From Streptomyces populi (GTDB lineage: Bacteria; Actinomycetota; Actinomycetes; Streptomycetales; Streptomycetaceae): a stretch of 64,000 nt of DNA. Position 1 is the stretch's first letter; each line of letters opens with the position of its first letter. A program made the translations under genes and the position numbers. Under the pieces are notes generated by a model, which searched no databases, was not told the DNA's origin, and worked only from the letters and a program-made list of their open reading frames with translations. Below are positions 42,983-50,811 of this stretch, piece by piece. The stretch covers positions 35,369-99,368 of the forward strand of contig NZ_KZ626861.1 in NCBI RefSeq assembly GCF_002911015.1, read 5' to 3'.

Positions 42983-44464
42983 CTAGTCGCGCCCCAGCAC
43001 CAGCCCGTACCCCAGCTCGCTCGTCACCGGCAGGCCCAGGCCCTTCGGCGTCAGGGCCTTGGAGTACGCCGCCCCGGGCCCCTGCGGAGTCCCCCGGAGG
43101 AACCAGACGCCGCCCGTCGCCGTGTTCTCTCCGGGCGCGCCCGTCACGAGATCCGCGTGACCGTCGGCGTCGTAGTCCCCGAGCGCGACCGAGGCACCGA
43201 AGTGGTCACCGCTCTCCGCGCTGCCCGGGACACCTGCCGTGCTCTGGCTGAAGCCGAGGCTCGACGCCGTGCCGGCCGACGACAGCAGGCCGGTGCCGCT
43301 GCCGCGCACGACGAGTACCGAGCCCGCTTCCCGCCGCGCGCCTATCGCCTCGTACGGGTCGCCGACGGCGAGGTCCGCGTAGCCGTCACCGTCGGTGTCG
43401 GCGGCGGCGAGCGAGACCCCCAGACGGTCCTCGGACTCGGCGGCGCCGACGATGCCCGGGGTGTCCTGGTGGATGTCCTGCGTGCGAGCGCCGAAGCCGC
43501 CGGACCCCGATCCGTACGCGACGTGCACGAGACCGCCCTTGAACGTCTCGGCCCGGCCCGTCGAGTAGTCCGCGCAGACCGGCGCGTCCGCTTCGTAGTC
43601 CGGGGAGCAGGCGCCGAGGGCCAGGTCGTCGGCCCCGTCCCCGTCGAAGTCGCCGACGGCGAGGGAGGCGGCGGAGGCAGGGGTTCTCCACAGCCGCGCC
43701 GGGACGCCGTCCTGCCAACGGAGGACCAGGGTGTACCGGCTTTCCGTCGCCCTGGCCGAGAGGGCCAGGTCGTCGTCGCCGTCGCCGTCGAAGTCACCGG
43801 TGGCGAGGGCGACCGTGCCGCCGAAGTTCACCTCGTCGATCGGCGCGGTCAGGGTGTCCGGGGAGCCGGCGGTGAGCGGGCCCGGGCGCAGGACCACGCC
43901 GCCCTCCTCCTCACCGCGACGGCTGAGGGCGAGGTCCGTACGGCCGTCACCGGTCACGTCCCCGGCGGCGATCACCGAGCCGATCCTGGCGAACTCGCTG
44001 TCGCCCCGCGCGACCGTGTAGCCACCGGAGAAGCCGGCTGCGGAACCCCGCAGGACGGTGACGGTGCCCTGCTCGGCGAACGGATCGGAGGTGAGGGACT
44101 CGCTGGAGGCACCCACGACGAGGTCCGCGAACCGGTCACCGTCGACGTCCGCGGCGACGACGGCGGAGCCGAACAGGTCGTCCGCCTCGGGAGTGCCCGG
44201 CACCCCGGCCGTGGCCTGGCTGATCCGTACGGACCCCTGCTTGCCCACGCCGTGGGACCCGCCCCACAGAACATGCACGTAGCCGGCCTTCGAGGCGGTC
44301 CCCACCTTTCCGGCGGGCACGCCCACCGCCAGGTCCCGATAGCCGTCGCCGTTGAAGTCCTGCGTCACGGGAGGCGGCACCGCAGCCGCGGAGGTGGCGG
44401 GCAGGGTCACGCCCAGAAGGGTCGTCGCGCAGACGGCCGTCGCGGAAAGAATCCTGTTGCGCAC
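42983..44464 (-). CDS. Secreted FG-GAP repeat (integrin-alpha-like) protein 1
   Basis: A 493-residue exported protein. The GTG start (MRNRILSATAVCATTLLGVTLPA) gives a Sec signal ending about TSAAA. The rest is a beta-propeller of about seven FG-GAP blades, each with a DxDGDGxxDL calcium loop: DFNGDGYRDLAVG, DVDGDRFADLVVG, DVTGDGRTDLAL, DFDGDGDDDLAL, DFDGDGADDLALG, DTDGDGYADLAVG and DYDADGHADLVTG. These usually bind calcium and mediate surface interactions. It is paralogous to the gene 175 bases upstream on the same strand. AAGGAG lies 12 bases before the start. Confidence 0.87.
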   Translation of the reverse strand: MRNRILSATAVCATTLLGVTLPATSAAAVPPPVTQDFNGDGYRDLAVGVPAGKVGTASKAGYVHVLWGGSHGVGKQGSVRISQATAGVPGTPEADDLFGSAVVAADVDGDRFADLVVGASSESLTSDPFAEQGTVTVLRGSAAGFSGGYTVARGDSEFARIGSVIAAGDVTGDGRTDLALSRRGEEEGGVVLRPGPLTAGSPDTLTAPIDEVNFGGTVALATGDFDGDGDDDLALSARATESRYTLVLRWQDGVPARLWRTPASAASLAVGDFDGDGADDLALGACSPDYEADAPVCADYSTGRAETFKGGLVHVAYGSGSGGFGARTQDIHQDTPGIVGAAESEDRLGVSLAAADTDGDGYADLAVGDPYEAIGARREAGSVLVVRGSGTGLLSSAGTASSLGFSQSTAGVPGSAESGDHFGASVALGDYDADGHADLVTGAPGENTATGGVWFLRGTPQGPGAAYSKALTPKGLGLPVTSELGYGLVLGRD

Positions 44465-44639
44465 GGGTGTTCGGGGCTCCTTGTGTCGTGGGGCGGTCTC
44501 GGGTGGACCTCGGTGCTGGACGTCAGTGGTGGATCTCGGTGGTGGTCCTCGGCGCGTCCTGGCGCGCCCGGTGCCCCGTGGGCGCACCCGGCCCCGCGGT
44601 GGCCGCGGGGCCGGGTCGACGGGGCCTGGGGCGCCCGGA

Positions 44640-46052
44640 TCAGCGGCCGAAGACGTCCGCGAACCTGCGTCCGTCGATGACGGGGTAGCCGAAGTCCTTC
44701 GCGCTGAAGGCCGTCGCGTACGCGGTGGTCAGACCGGTGGCCGCACCGCGCAGGACCCATGCGGCCCCGTCGTCGTATCCGCCGGGCAGGACGTCCTCGC
44801 CGAACGCGCCGATCGCCAGGTCCGCCTTGCCGTTGCCGTCGATGTCACGCAGCCGCAGCGAGGAACCGAAGTGGTCGCCCGCCTCGGCGGCGCCCGGCAC
44901 CCCCGGGGTGGCCTGGTGGAAGGACTGGGCGCCGCTCGTGGTCAGACCGCCCGAACCACCCTTCAGGAGGACGACGTCGCCGACGTTGGTCTTGCCGTCC
45001 ACGTCCTCGTACGAGGCGCCGACCGCCACCTCGGCACGGCCGTCACCGGTCACGTCGCCCACCGCGACGGCCGCGCCGAAGTCGTCGTACGGCTCGTCGG
45101 TGCCCGGCACGCCCGCGCTGGCCTGCGTGTAGGTCGTGCCCTTGGCCGGGAGCCCGGCCGCCCTGCCGTACCGCACGGTGAACGAACCGCCTTGCCCCGC
45201 CTTCGTGTCGCCGGTGACCAGGTCGTCGTATCCGTCGCCGTTGATGTCTCCGCCCGCCACCGCCGACGCCCACGAGACTCCGCCCGCAGCGGCCCCGTCG
45301 GCCAGCACCGAGTAGTGGTAGCCGACGTCTCCGGGGCCGCCGCGCAGAAGGCCCAGGTAGGTGCCGGTGCCCCCCGGGCTCCTGCCGTGCACCACGTAGT
45401 CGCTGCCGGCGGTGCCGGAGAAGTGACCGGCGACGATCCCGTCCAGCTCCACGCCCTCGGGCAGGAAGTCGACCTCCGGCGCCAGCGCGCGGCCCAGGGA
45501 GGACTTCCCCTCCCCGTACCACCAGAACGTGTCGCTGCCGACGACGGCCAGGTTGCCGGTGCCGTCACCGTCGAGGTCGGCGAAGGCGGCGCCCTCACCG
45601 AATCCCGCGGCCTCGGCGGTCGGGGCGGTGAGTACCGTGCCGCCGGACGTGAACGGCTTCGCCCCGCCCCACACGATGGTGACCGAGCCGCGCGGCTTCC
45701 CGGTGACCTCCTCGCCGGGCGCGCCGACGATCAGGTCGGCGTAGCCGTCGCCGTCGACATCGCCGCTGGTGACGCTCTCACCGAACCGGTCCACGGACTC
45801 CGAGGCACCCGGAACACCCGGCGTGTTCTGTGTGACGTTCACCGAGCGCGCGGGACTGACGCCGGAGGCCGAGCCGAAAACGACGGTGACCGTGCCACCG
45901 CTCGCCTTGGGGGTGCCGATGGCCAGATCGCGATAACCGTCCCCGTTGAAGTCGTCCGACAGCCCGGAGGGTGTCGCGACGGCCGTGGGGGCACCGAGCC
46001 CCACGACGGCGAGGACGGCGGCCGTGGCGACGGCCAGAGTACGTACGCGCAA
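44640..46052 (-). CDS. Secreted FG-GAP repeat (integrin-alpha-like) protein 2
   Basis: A 470-residue paralogue of the neighbouring protein. The start is a TTG with GGGAG 7-8 bases upstream, giving MRVRTLAVATAAVLAVVGLG, a Sec signal ending near VATPS. FG-GAP calcium loops: DFNGDGYRDLAIG, DVDGDGYADLIVG, DLDGDGTGNLAVV, DINGDGYDDLVTG, DVTGDGRAEVAVG and DIDGNGKADLAIG. Recurrent TPGVPGA(S/A)E segments sit between blades. Role in surface adhesion or polysaccharide binding is only inferred. The first long-reading frame extends further upstream but has no signal peptide there. Confidence 0.85.
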   Translation of the reverse strand: MRVRTLAVATAAVLAVVGLGAPTAVATPSGLSDDFNGDGYRDLAIGTPKASGGTVTVVFGSASGVSPARSVNVTQNTPGVPGASESVDRFGESVTSGDVDGDGYADLIVGAPGEEVTGKPRGSVTIVWGGAKPFTSGGTVLTAPTAEAAGFGEGAAFADLDGDGTGNLAVVGSDTFWWYGEGKSSLGRALAPEVDFLPEGVELDGIVAGHFSGTAGSDYVVHGRSPGGTGTYLGLLRGGPGDVGYHYSVLADGAAAGGVSWASAVAGGDINGDGYDDLVTGDTKAGQGGSFTVRYGRAAGLPAKGTTYTQASAGVPGTDEPYDDFGAAVAVGDVTGDGRAEVAVGASYEDVDGKTNVGDVVLLKGGSGGLTTSGAQSFHQATPGVPGAAEAGDHFGSSLRLRDIDGNGKADLAIGAFGEDVLPGGYDDGAAWVLRGAATGLTTAYATAFSAKDFGYPVIDGRRFADVFGR

Positions 46053-46251
46053 AATAGTGCTCCCTGCCTGTGGAACAGAGCCCGTGGAACCGAATGCCGG
46101 TTCGAGGCTTCGGTGCTGTACGACCTCGCGGGTGGCCAAAGGGTTGTGCAGACAGGAAGACAAGGTGAACCGATCACGCGCGCCCGGTGCCGACCGGTCC
46201 GCCGGCCCCGGCCGAAAGGCCGAAACGGTGATCAGCTCACCCACCGCCCTC

Positions 46252-47094
46252 TCAGGTCAGCGAATCCACCCGCACGCTCTTGTAGCTCCTGCCCTCCGGC
46301 GCCAGGCACACGAACCAGTTGGCCGGAGAACCCGCGACCCGGCGGATCGCCGGCTTGAGGTCCAGGCCGAAACCGGCACCCTCGCCGGCCATCGGGACCG
46401 GGACCGACGTTCCGTCGTCCCAGGTGCAGGTGACGGCCCGGATCGTCGGATCGACCTTGCCGATCACCAACCGCCCGGCCTTCCCCGCCGCACCCGGCCG
46501 ACCCGTCTCCAGCGGCCTCGAAGCGACCTCGATGTCCGTGCTCCCGTCCGCGTCGCTCTTGTCGACCGGTCCGTCCTGCACCGTCGTCGGAGGCTCGTCC
46601 CCCACGACCAGCCGGACGAAGATCCAGCTCTTGCCGATGAGGTCCGAGGCGACTTCGGTGCCCGTCGGCGTGAGACCGTACTCACCCATCTGGCTCCGCT
46701 GGTACTGCGCCTCCGCCTCGTTCCTCGGCGCGCCCCAGACGACGACGGTGACGTACCAGTCCTTCCCGTTGTCCCGCGCACCGGCCACCGTGGTCATCCG
46801 CGGCTCGTACACGTGCCGCCACTCCGCTGTCGGCGGCCCGGTCACGGCCGGCGCGACCTGCCCGCCGTCCCCGCCCGTACCCCCCGCGAGCGCCAGCGTT
46901 CCCGTGGAACCCGCGATGACCAGGGCGGCCGCCGCCGCCATCGCCCAGCGGCGCGCCTTGCGGCGGCGCCCGCCGCGCAGCACCGCCTGGTAGGGGGCCG
47001 TGCCGATCTCCACCTCGTCCGCCGCCTGGGCCAGCAGGAGGGCGATGTCCGCGTCCGTCGTCATGCCGTGGTCCGTCTCCCGGTTCGCGCTCAT
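46252..47094 (-). CDS. Single-pass membrane protein co-encoded with an ECF sigma factor
   Basis: A 280-residue protein. Residues 1-50 are cytoplasmic (MSANRETDHGMTTDADIALLLAQAADEVEIG...) and end in a basic stop-transfer (RGGRRRKARR). One helix AMAAAAALVIAGSTGTLALAGG anchors an extracytoplasmic domain of ~210 residues with two cysteines (TCTWDDG and FVCLAPEG). Its start overlaps the sigma-factor stop (TGATG), so it is translated with it. Such partners are often anti-sigma factors, but no zinc-binding HxxxCxxC motif is present, so this role is only a suggestion. Confidence 0.8.
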   Translation of the reverse strand: MSANRETDHGMTTDADIALLLAQAADEVEIGTAPYQAVLRGGRRRKARRWAMAAAAALVIAGSTGTLALAGGTGGDGGQVAPAVTGPPTAEWRHVYEPRMTTVAGARDNGKDWYVTVVVWGAPRNEAEAQYQRSQMGEYGLTPTGTEVASDLIGKSWIFVRLVVGDEPPTTVQDGPVDKSDADGSTDIEVASRPLETGRPGAAGKAGRLVIGKVDPTIRAVTCTWDDGTSVPVPMAGEGAGFGLDLKPAIRRVAGSPANWFVCLAPEGRSYKSVRVDSLT

Positions 47095-47633
47095 CACTTC
47101 CGCCCTCCGTGCGCCACCATGTCCCCGAGGCCCGGTACGACACGGAGTTTCGCGATTCCCTTGGCCGCGTTGCTCTTCACGGAACCCACCGAGCAGCCCA
47201 TCGCCGCGGCCGCCTGGCTCTCGCTCAGGTCCTCCCAGTAGCGCAGGACCACCGCCTGGCGCTGGCGCGGGGGCAGCCCGGCCAGTGCCGTGATCAGGGC
47301 GCCGCGGTCGTCGGCGCGGCCGATCGGGTCACTGCTGTCGGGGACCTCGCGGTTCAGCCCCGAGTCGTCCCTCGGCGCGAGGAACTCCTTGAGTTTCCTG
47401 CGGTGTCTGCGGGCGTGTGCGTTGATCATCACGCGCCGTACGTACGCCTCCGGATCGTCGGCCGAACCGACCCTGCGCCATGCCACGTACACCTGCTCCA
47501 GTGTCGTCTGGACCAGGTCCTCGGCGGCGTGCTGCTCCCCCGTCAGGAGAAACGCCGTACGCATCAACCGTGGCCAGCGGCCGACGACGAAGCTCTGGAA
47601 CTCCGCGTCCCGAGCCTGCTTCCGATCCCCCAT
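47094..47633 (-). CDS. ECF sigma factor (SigE-family, group common in Streptomyces)
   Basis: A 179-residue RNA polymerase sigma factor. Region 2 is at about 15-80 (FVVGRWPRLMRTAFLLTGEQHAAEDLVQTTLEQVYVAWRRV) and region 4 at about 118-165 (ALAGLPPRQRQAVVLRYWEDLSESQAAAAMGCSVGSVKSNAAKGIAKLR), the DNA-reading HTH. There is no region 3. The ATG at 47633 has AGGAGG upstream. It directs RNA polymerase to a small regulon, perhaps including the FG-GAP genes downstream; no promoter match was established. Confidence 0.92.
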   Translation of the reverse strand: MGDRKQARDAEFQSFVVGRWPRLMRTAFLLTGEQHAAEDLVQTTLEQVYVAWRRVGSADDPEAYVRRVMINAHARRHRRKLKEFLAPRDDSGLNREVPDSSDPIGRADDRGALITALAGLPPRQRQAVVLRYWEDLSESQAAAAMGCSVGSVKSNAAKGIAKLRVVPGLGDMVAHGGRK

Positions 47634-47684
47634 GAGCACCTCCTCGATGACTGAAGGAGTCCGCGGGCACCGGATTCCGTTGCC

Positions 47685-47800
47685 TCACCGCCGCGAGATT
47701 CTCCGCGGCAGCCACAGGAACATCAGCACGGCCCCGGCCAGCAACATCACGCCGCTGACGCGGAACGCCAGCGCGTACCCGGCGGTCAGTCTTGCTTTCG
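47685..47800 (-). pseudogene. C-terminal remnant of a DHA2-type MFS transporter
   Basis: About 35 residues at the end of a frame, RLTAGYALAFRVSG then VMLLAGAVLMFLWLPRRISRR, match the last helix and tail of 14-helix MFS drug transporters. The upstream part is cut at the left end of the IS element; the right limit is approximate. Confidence 0.6.
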
Positions 47801-49379
47801 GGCAGGGCGCCCGGTCCTTCGGGGCCGGGGTGAATGCCCGCTCCTGCGGAGCGGGTCGGGGGAAGCCGAATCGCCTCCAGGGCGGTTCGGCGTCTCGGAG
47901 AGACGGTGGCGAGGCCGGCCTTGAGCAGGTGTGGCAACTCGGAGTCGACGGTGGCCGGTGGTTGACGGTGCCCGGTGGTCGGCCGGGATTGGTCACTCGC
48001 GCGGGTGATGTCGGTCGATGGTGTGGGCGGTCAGGGAATGTGCGGTCTAGGTTCACGGTCATGGCACGGTTTCGGATGTACCCGACGGGTGAGCAGGCGG
48101 GCGTCATGCTCGGCCACTGCGCGCACGCCCGGTACGTGTGGAACCTGGCCGTCGAGCAGCACACGCACTGGCGCAGGGGCCGCAGGGCGGCTCCCGGTTT
48201 CGCCGAGCAGTGCCGTCAGCTCACCGAAGCCCGGCGCGACAACGCATGGCTGGCCGCAGGCAACGCCGATGTGCAGCAGCAGGCGCTGAGGGACTTCGCC
48301 AAAGCCAAGAACGCCCGCTTCACCTCCGGGTTCGGTGAGCCGACCTGGCGCCGGAAGCACGTGCACGAGGGCTTCCGCGTCATCGGCACCGACCGCGTCC
48401 CGGAGTTTGAGGCGGACGGCTCGCCGAGGCTCAACGCGAAGACCGGAAAGCAGGTCATGGGCCGCTCGGTCGTCGTGCAGAAACTCAACCGCAGGTGGGC
48501 GCGGGTGAAGGTGCCCGGCTGCGGCTGGGTCCGGTTCCGGCTCAGCCGCAACGGCAAGGGCTCCCGGCCGCCGCAGGCGAAGACGTTCCGTGTCACCTTC
48601 CGCAACGGACAGTGGCACATCGCGTTCGCGGTCGTCCCTGTGCCGGTCGAGGGGCCCGGCACGGGTGAGGTCATCGGCATCGACCGGGGCGTGGCCATCA
48701 CCGCCGCCCTCTCCGACGGCCGGAAACTGAACTGCCCCCAGCTCACCGTGAAGGAACGAGCGCGGGTCCGCAAGCACCAGCGCCGCGCCGCCCGCGCCCC
48801 CAAAGGCAGCGAGCGCAAGAGCGCCGAGTACGCCAAGGCCGCCCGTATCAAGGCCCGTGAGGCGGACCGGCGCAAGGACTGGTGCGAGAAGACCAGCACC
48901 ATGCTCGCCCGCAACTATGACCTGGTGCGGTTCGAGAAACTGAACATCAAGAACATGACCCGCTCGGCCAGGGGCACCACCGAGCAGCCCGGCCAGAAGG
49001 TCGCACAGAAGGCCGGGCTGAACCGGGCGATCCTCGCCCAGGGCTGGGGCCTGCTCCGGCAACGCACCGGACACAAGGCCCCCGGCCGGGTCGAGGACGT
49101 CCCCGCCCCCTACACCAGTCTGCGCTGCAGCGCCTGCGGTTGGATCGACAAGAACTCGCGCAAGAGCCAAGCCGAGTTCTGCTGCTCCTCCTGCGGCTTC
49201 ACCTGCAACGCCGACACCAACGCAGCGAACAACGTCGCGGCAGGACAGGGCGGGATCCCCCGCCCCCGGCGAACAGCCGGTGCCGGAGGGGTGACAACGG
49301 CCACCGGCCGTTCGAACACCCGTGAACCCCAACCCATATGGGCTGGAATCCCCCTCTTCCAAGAGGGGGAGGATGTCAA
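47800..49379 (+). mobile_element. TnpB-only insertion sequence (IS200/IS605 superfamily, IS1341-type)
   Basis: The element carries tnpB but no tnpA. The left end holds a perfect hairpin CCCGCTCC-TGC-GGAGCGGG (47837-47855), the right end CCCCCTCTT-CC-AAGAGGGGG (49350-49369) followed by GGATGTCAA, ending at 49379. Both are usual subterminal hairpins for this family, and no inverted repeats or target duplication are expected. The left boundary is uncertain by about 30 bases. It sits between two fragments of one MFS gene. Confidence 0.8.
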
Positions 49380-49500
49380 ATGCAGAACATCGCCGAGCCG
49401 GAGACGAACACGGCCGCGTTCACCGACGACACCGACCGCAGCCGCAGCGGCATCAGCGGCGCCCCGGTCCGCGCCTCGACGACCAGGAACACCCCGATGA
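48061..49500 (+). CDS. tnpB: RNA-guided endonuclease TnpB (transposase accessory) with a read-through C-terminus
   Basis: About 479 residues. It begins MARFRMYPTGEQAGVMLGHC, the usual TnpB start with helix-rich domain. The RuvC-like site is split: Asp in VIGIDRGVAITAALSDG, Glu in LVRFEKLNIKNM, and final Asp in CNADTNAANNVAAG. A zinc ribbon CSAC ... CSSC lies between the last two acids. TnpB proteins are programmable nucleases using an omegaRNA from the element's right end. The frame has no stop inside the element: it runs 40 codons past the right end into flanking MFS DNA (stop at 49498-49500), so the last ~40 residues are foreign. Confidence 0.9.
   Translation: MARFRMYPTGEQAGVMLGHCAHARYVWNLAVEQHTHWRRGRRAAPGFAEQCRQLTEARRDNAWLAAGNADVQQQALRDFAKAKNARFTSGFGEPTWRRKHVHEGFRVIGTDRVPEFEADGSPRLNAKTGKQVMGRSVVVQKLNRRWARVKVPGCGWVRFRLSRNGKGSRPPQAKTFRVTFRNGQWHIAFAVVPVPVEGPGTGEVIGIDRGVAITAALSDGRKLNCPQLTVKERARVRKHQRRAARAPKGSERKSAEYAKAARIKAREADRRKDWCEKTSTMLARNYDLVRFEKLNIKNMTRSARGTTEQPGQKVAQKAGLNRAILAQGWGLLRQRTGHKAPGRVEDVPAPYTSLRCSACGWIDKNSRKSQAEFCCSSCGFTCNADTNAANNVAAGQGGIPRPRRTAGAGGVTTATGRSNTREPQPIWAGIPLFQEGEDVKCRTSPSRRRTRPRSPTTPTAAAAASAAPRSAPRRPGTPR
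49250..49379 (+). ncRNA. Predicted omegaRNA region of the IS element
   Basis: By analogy with other TnpB elements, an RNA from the 3' part of tnpB to the right end guides the nuclease. Hairpins CCCATATGGG (49334-49343) and CCCCCTCTT/AAGAGGGGG (49350-49369) fit its scaffold; the guide would be the flanking bases from 49380. Its 5' end is not determined. Confidence 0.4.
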
Positions 49501-49573
49501 GGGCCGCTCCCGCGCCGAGCGGCACGAGCATCGCCGCCGCGGCCCACCCCTCGGCCTCCGTACGCACGACCCC
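49376..49573 (-). pseudogene. Internal fragment of a DHA2-type MFS transporter, interrupted by the IS
   Basis: A minus-strand frame reads EGWAAAAMLVPLGAGAALIG then VFLVVEARTGAPLMPLRL and VNAAVFVSGSAMF, the loop and helices around the middle of 14-helix MFS drug transporters, and stops at the IS right end. N-terminal ~200 residues and about 170 residues after this fragment are missing, so deletion accompanied or followed the insertion. Confidence 0.7.
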
Positions 49574-49613
49574 GCATCAGGATTTCGCCGCACCCGTGCG
49601 TACGGCGGCGGAC

Positions 49614-50804
49614 CTAGGACCTGCGCAGCAGCGTGACCACCGCCGCGCCGCCCAGCCCGATGTTGTGCGCGAGCCCGACCCGCGCCCCCGGGACCTGCCG
49701 CACCCCGGCCTTCCCCCTCAACTGCCAGACGAGTTCGGCCACCTGGGCGATTCCGGTCGCCCCCAGCGGATGCCCCTTGGAGATCAGTCCGCCGGAGGGG
49801 TTCACCACCCAGCGTCCGCCGTACGTCGTCGCCCCCGACTCGACAAGTGCGCCCGACTCCCCCTCCCCGCACATGCCGAGCGCCTCGTAGGTCAGCAACT
49901 CGTTGACGGAGAAGCAGTCGTGGAGTTCCACGACGTCCACGTCCTCGATGCCGAGCCCGGAGCGCTCGTAGACCCGGCGCGCGGCCTCCCGCGACATCGG
50001 CAGACCGACCACGTCGATGCAGGAGCGGGAAGCGAAGGACTCCTCGGTGTCGGTGGTCATCGCCTGGGCGACGATCTCGACCGCCCTGTCCTGGAGCCCG
50101 CGCCGCTCGGCGAACCGTTCGGACACGACGACGGCCGCGGCGGCCCCGTCCGAGGTGGGCGAGCACTGGAGCCGGGTCAGCGGCCGGTGCACGGTCTTGG
50201 CGGCGAGCACCTCGTCGACGGAGTACACGTCCTGGAACTGGGCGTACGGGTTGTGGGCCGAGTGGCGGTGGTTCTTGGCGCCGACGGCGGCGAGCTGGGC
50301 CTCGGTCGTGCCGTACCGCTCCATGTGCTCTCGGGCCGCGTCGCCGAAGATCTGCGCGGTGGGCGGGGACATCTCGAAGCCGTGCCGGGCGGCCATGACG
50401 CCGTAGTGGCGGGCGACGGGTGACGTGGCGAAGTCCCCGCCGTCGGCGCCCGATCCGAGCGATCCGCGCTTCATCTTCTCGAAGCCCAGCGCGAGGACGC
50501 AGTCGGAGATCCCGCCCTCCACGAACTGCCGGGCCAGCATCAACGCGCTCGCCCCGGTGGCGCAGTTGTTGTTGACGTTGTAGACGGGCACGCCGGTCAG
50601 GCCGAGTTCGTAGGCGGCGCGCTGGCCGGCGGTGGAGGGCTGGAAGCAGTGGCCGACGGGGACCTGTTCCACGTCCGTGTAAGGGATCCCCGCGTCCGCG
50701 AGGGCGCCGGTACCGGCCTCGCGGACCATGTCCCAGTACTGCCACTCGCGGGTCTCGGGCTTCTCGAACCTGGTCATGCCGACACCGACGACGTACGACT
50801 TCAT
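49614..50804 (-). CDS. SCP-x/lipid-transfer-type thiolase
   Basis: A 396-residue thiolase-fold enzyme. The nucleophilic cysteine is in [13 protein letters not shown] (about Cys82); the His of GHPLGATG (about 347) is present, but the C-terminal CxG box of ordinary thiolases is replaced by HNIGLGG, as in sterol-carrier-protein-x thiolases. Related actinobacterial proteins (Ltp/FadA types) cleave sterol side-chain acyl-CoA by aldol or thiolytic reactions. It ends the operon led by the double acyl-CoA dehydrogenase, 7 bases upstream. Confidence 0.9.
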   Translation of the reverse strand: MKSYVVGVGMTRFEKPETREWQYWDMVREAGTGALADAGIPYTDVEQVPVGHCFQPSTAGQRAAYELGLTGVPVYNVNNNCATGASALMLARQFVEGGISDCVLALGFEKMKRGSLGSGADGGDFATSPVARHYGVMAARHGFEMSPPTAQIFGDAAREHMERYGTTEAQLAAVGAKNHRHSAHNPYAQFQDVYSVDEVLAAKTVHRPLTRLQCSPTSDGAAAAVVVSERFAERRGLQDRAVEIVAQAMTTDTEESFASRSCIDVVGLPMSREAARRVYERSGLGIEDVDVVELHDCFSVNELLTYEALGMCGEGESGALVESGATTYGGRWVVNPSGGLISKGHPLGATGIAQVAELVWQLRGKAGVRQVPGARVGLAHNIGLGGAAVVTLLRRS

Positions 50805-50811
50805 GGCGCTC

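Noticed and set aside
48061..49319. Cas12-like CRISPR effector
   Set aside because: The protein is a compact TnpB with flanking IS-type hairpins and no repeats or cas genes nearby.
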